From Magnetococcales bacterium (GTDB lineage Bacteria > Pseudomonadota > Magnetococcia > Magnetococcales > UBA8363), in assembly GCA_015228815.1 (NCBI GenBank), contig JADGCV010000015.1:25463-89462 (forward strand): a stretch of DNA of 64,000 nt, in the 5' to 3' direction. Shown piece by piece: positions 61,971 through 64,000 of this stretch. Under the pieces are notes generated by a model. It was not told the origin of the DNA and ran no database searches. It worked only from the letters and a program-made list of their open reading frames with translations. Made by a program: the position numbers and the translations under genes. How positions within the stretch are numbered: position 1 is the first letter of the stretch; each line of letters begins with the position of its first letter.

Positions 61971-63355
61971 CCGATTTTTCTCCCGTGCCGGTCATCGCTC
62001 TTGCCGACCATTCCCGGACGAATCAGGGTCATCACGGTAGCGAGGACAACCCGGAAAATAAAGATCGGGTGCAGCGAGCGAAAAAGGATTTCCCTATAGG
62101 TGGCACTGCCGGTAAAAGTGTCCCACAAGGTTCGCCCCATGAGTCGTCGTCCCGATGGCCACTGGCGTTCCTGTTGCACCATGTAGACCATGCCTCGTCG
62201 GAGAAAGCGGAGTCTCTGGTAGAGAACCGTGAAAAAAAACACAACCTTGCCAATGGTATTGTCCCGGGCGATCCGTCGCACGACCGGTCCGTAATGCCTG
62301 TGAAAATCATCGGCGGAAATTCCCAGGAACAAGGCCGTGACGGCGCATGATTTGGCGGTAATGTAGGCGGCGCCGATTCCATCCTTGTACAGACGGGATA
62401 CGGCACTGTCCCCGATCAGGACCACCCGGTCGCCGAAGGGATTCGTGGCGGGTCCAAGATTGAGTTTGGGACCGCAATGGCAGGCCTGTCCCAATTCACA
62501 CCCCTGGTCTTCGTGACACCAGGCCATATCGGGAGGAAAACACCGACGTACCTCGTTGGACCGCATGAATTTTTCGATCAAGGGTCGATCGATCCGGTCG
62601 CCGAGCAGACAGATGGTCACATATTCGACCTTTGGAATCAGGGCGGCAAATTTGAGTCCGGGAATATCCAGAAGAAAAATATGCATCGCATTGCCAAGGT
62701 ATTCCTGGACCCGATCCCGGCCCAGATGGATTTCCGACAGAAAACCCTTCGAGGTCGGCGGCGGGGCGTAGGAGAACCCAAGGGTTTCAAATTTTTTCAG
62801 AAGACTGGAATTGATGCCAACCGCTCCGATCAGAAGATCGTAGACCTCTCCGGAGGCACCGCGGCAGATGACCTCGGGACGCTGTTGGTTCCATTTCAGG
62901 TCGGTAACCCGTTGAGGGATGACTTGTACCCCGTGCTGCCTGGCCAGTTCCAGAAGGTAGCCATCGAAACTGCGCCAGTCGAGTCGTCCCTTGAGTTCCT
63001 GGGGTCCGCTGCCGCGATAGACCGTGGCGATGCGCAGGTCCTCGGCGGGGGTATCGATGGTGACGGGCTGGCAGCCGCTGGTGTGCAGGACATAGGATTC
63101 GATGCCCCGCTGCACCACACGCGATGGCAGGTCGATCCCTTCGGCGGCGAGGGTTTGCACGAGCGATTCGCTGATGACCCCAGCGCACATGTTGCACCCG
63201 GAGGGACCAAAACGGGAAAAATCCTTGGGATCATAGAGATCCACATGGAGTTTCATTCCAATCCGTTGCGAAAGTTCCATGAGGAAGAATCCGGCCATGG
63301 AACCGGCGGGGCCGCCGCCGATGATGGCCACCCGGGAATTATCCGACAATTTCAC
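61967..63355 (-). CDS. geranylgeranyl-reductase-like FAD oxidoreductase
   Basis: A 462-residue flavoprotein. The dinucleotide-binding motif AIIGGGPAGSMAGFFL is at the N-terminus, followed by SGCNMCAGVISESLVQTL (cysteine-rich loop), RVDW-like GRLDWRSFDGYLLE and LIGDSAVSRLYKDGIGAAYITAKSCA, the second FAD motif. This is the GGR/PHBH superfamily pattern: reduction of isoprenoid double bonds or another oxidation. Additional cysteines near 285-300 (CHEDQGCELGQACHCG) could bind a metal or an Fe-S cluster. It is the first of three genes linked by ATGA overlaps. Confidence 0.82.
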   Translation of the reverse strand: MKLSDNSRVAIIGGGPAGSMAGFFLMELSQRIGMKLHVDLYDPKDFSRFGPSGCNMCAGVISESLVQTLAAEGIDLPSRVVQRGIESYVLHTSGCQPVTIDTPAEDLRIATVYRGSGPQELKGRLDWRSFDGYLLELARQHGVQVIPQRVTDLKWNQQRPEVICRGASGEVYDLLIGAVGINSSLLKKFETLGFSYAPPPTSKGFLSEIHLGRDRVQEYLGNAMHIFLLDIPGLKFAALIPKVEYVTICLLGDRIDRPLIEKFMRSNEVRRCFPPDMAWCHEDQGCELGQACHCGPKLNLGPATNPFGDRVVLIGDSAVSRLYKDGIGAAYITAKSCAVTALFLGISADDFHRHYGPVVRRIARDNTIGKVVFFFTVLYQRLRFLRRGMVYMVQQERQWPSGRRLMGRTLWDTFTGSATYREILFRSLHPIFIFRVVLATVMTLIRPGMVGKSDDRHGRKIG

Positions 63356-63523
63356 GCAACGAATCCTCGATCCCTCCCGCCTGAACCACGATGGCAGCGC
63401 CCTTGTTCTTCAGACCAGAATGAGTGTCAACGGTTCACCGACTCCAGAAACAAACCGCAATCAGGACCATCATACCGGTCCAATCCTCATTGCGCAATTT
63501 TCCAGGTCCAACCAGAGCGTGTT

Positions 63524-63600
63524 TATCGGCGCCCAGGTACTCCCGCTCAGGACTATTGAAAGAAAAAAGGGGTCTGGGGAATTGCCCACAGGGTTTTGAT
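63524..63600. repeat. palindromic repeat copy D
   Basis: Left outer arm CAGGTACTCCCGCTCAGGACTATTGAAAG, core A-run and GGGGTCTGGGG, AATTGCCCACAGGG, and a GTTTTGATTTTGTTTTT tail. It shares the outer arm with copy C and the core plus tail with copy B (in reverse complement). The inner stem is imperfect, so it is a partly decayed copy. Confidence 0.8.
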
Positions 63601-63630
63601 TTTGTTTTTCCACGCGCCCTTTCACCCGAA

Positions 63631-63720
63631 GCAAGATTCCCTCGTGGTTTTTGCGGGAATCTTGCGCAGGCGCGCGCTTTGGTTTGCCCTTCTTCGCGGG
63701 TTTTGCGAAGGAAGACAAAC
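63631..63720. other. pair of hairpins upstream of the last gene
   Basis: GCAAGATTCCC (63631-63641) pairs perfectly with GGGAATCTTGC (63655-63665), loop 13. Directly after it an alternating GCGC stretch and a second imperfect hairpin (GTTTG...CAAAC, 63682-63720, with inner CTTCGC/GCGAAG) follow. Could be a structured leader or part of a decayed mobile element; not identified. Confidence 0.5.
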
Positions 63721-63909
63721 GTGATGTTCCTGCTGGTTGTCCCTTCCGATTGGTCTATCCGGCCAGATTTTGGACGCAGTGGGAACCAAACTTGACCAAT
63801 TTCAGTGGACTGCAAGGCTGAAATCCTGGACAATCCTGGGTTAGTGGTTCCTTGTCGGAAATTTTCAGAGAAATCCAGGTTGCTCTTCAGAACGGAGGAC
63901 CAATAAGAG

Positions 63910-64000
63910 TGAAACAACGACAGTTGATCAGCTTCGACTGGGCCTTGAAACGCCTGTTGCGCAGTAAGGCCAATTTTGAAATCCTGGAAGGGTTCCTCAC
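63910..64000 (+). CDS. PD-(D/E)XK nuclease family transposase (Rpn-like), 3' end outside window
   Basis: The 30 visible codons begin at GTG 63910, with GGAGG 11 bases upstream; QLISFDWALKRLLR followed by ANFEILEGFL is the N-terminus of the proteins annotated as PD-(D/E)XK nuclease family transposase or Rpn-type recombination-promoting nuclease. The catalytic part is outside the window. These genes are mobile and often multi-copy, in keeping with the repeat-rich gap before it. Confidence 0.7.

Larger units (their letters stand above)
63356..63909. other. 554-base noncoding region at the right end
   Basis: No convincing gene. From left to right it holds about 170 bases upstream of the flavoprotein, copy D of the palindromic repeat (about 63524-63600), two hairpins (63631-63665 and 63682-63720), and about 190 bases of leader before the last gene. 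A 160-codon minus-strand frame (63435-63917) crosses the repeat and hairpins and has no recognisable features. Confidence 0.55.

Noticed and set aside
63435..63917. 160-codon minus-strand frame near the right end
   Set aside because: It crosses the palindromic repeat, both hairpins and the start of the Rpn-like gene, and similar peptides would arise at every copy of the repeat.

Overview
The window reads as the chromosome of a moderately GC-rich Gram-negative proteobacterium. Supporting observations are a complete six-subunit Rnf complex, an EF-P/EpmA/EpmB lysylation set, a SPOR-domain gene directly after argS, an xseB-ispA-dxs cluster, a phasin-like protein, and a secreted Gly/Tyr/Trp-rich protein resembling sulfur-globule envelope proteins. 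A sulfur-oxidising marine or freshwater lineage, for example Magnetococcales-like, would fit, but that is inference; no 16S, tRNA or magnetosome gene is present. No CRISPR array, tRNA, rRNA or complete insertion sequence was seen.

Layout. 1-8.4 kb: the 3' part of a BREX-type pglX methyltransferase, cut by the left edge, overlaps an NtrC-type sigma-54 response regulator by one base; a large hybrid histidine kinase (three PAS, HisKA, HATPase, REC, HPt) follows. 8.4-15.6 kb: a GNAT gene, the rnfABCDGE operon on the minus strand, and a divergent mrp/apbC. 15.6-24.2 kb: phasin-like protein, glgC, alpha/beta hydrolase, pgm, PPK2, msrA, an unknown protein and galE, a storage and sugar-nucleotide block. 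24.0-28.5 kb: an orphan NrfD-type membrane protein whose 3' end runs antisense into galE, then argS and a SPOR protein. 28.5-31.2 kb: a MerR-type metal regulator divergent from a P-type Cd/Pb/Zn ATPase, with a perfect dyad between them. 31.4-34.0 kb: epmB divergent from efp-epmA.

34.0-42.7 kb: the Gly-rich secreted protein and a full kdp potassium system on the minus strand: a 29-codon small ORF, kdpF, A, B, C, D, E. 42.9-48.4 kb: xseA, an M23 peptidase, xseB, ispA and dxs. 48.5-49.6 kb: a tight operon of three unrecognised small proteins. 49.6-58.1 kb: pepN, a 1275-residue FAD/Fe-S/CCG oxidoreductase, a thioredoxin-fold protein, a small membrane protein, a CBS-pair protein and an orphan MNT nucleotidyltransferase. 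58.1-63.4 kb: a DEDD exonuclease and a chain of three genes with 4-base overlaps (flavoprotein reductase, Ste24-like M48 protease, PAS-GGDEF-EAL). The right end is a 554-base noncoding stretch and the start of a PD-(D/E)XK (Rpn-like) gene.

A palindromic repeat family occurs as five full or partial copies, always in gaps at gene 3' ends, and probably serves as terminators. The most unusual points are the phosphorelay pair attached to pglX, the three-gene overlapping chain ending in a c-di-GMP enzyme, the palindromic repeats, the extra small ORF before kdpF, and the nrfD/galE antisense overlap.
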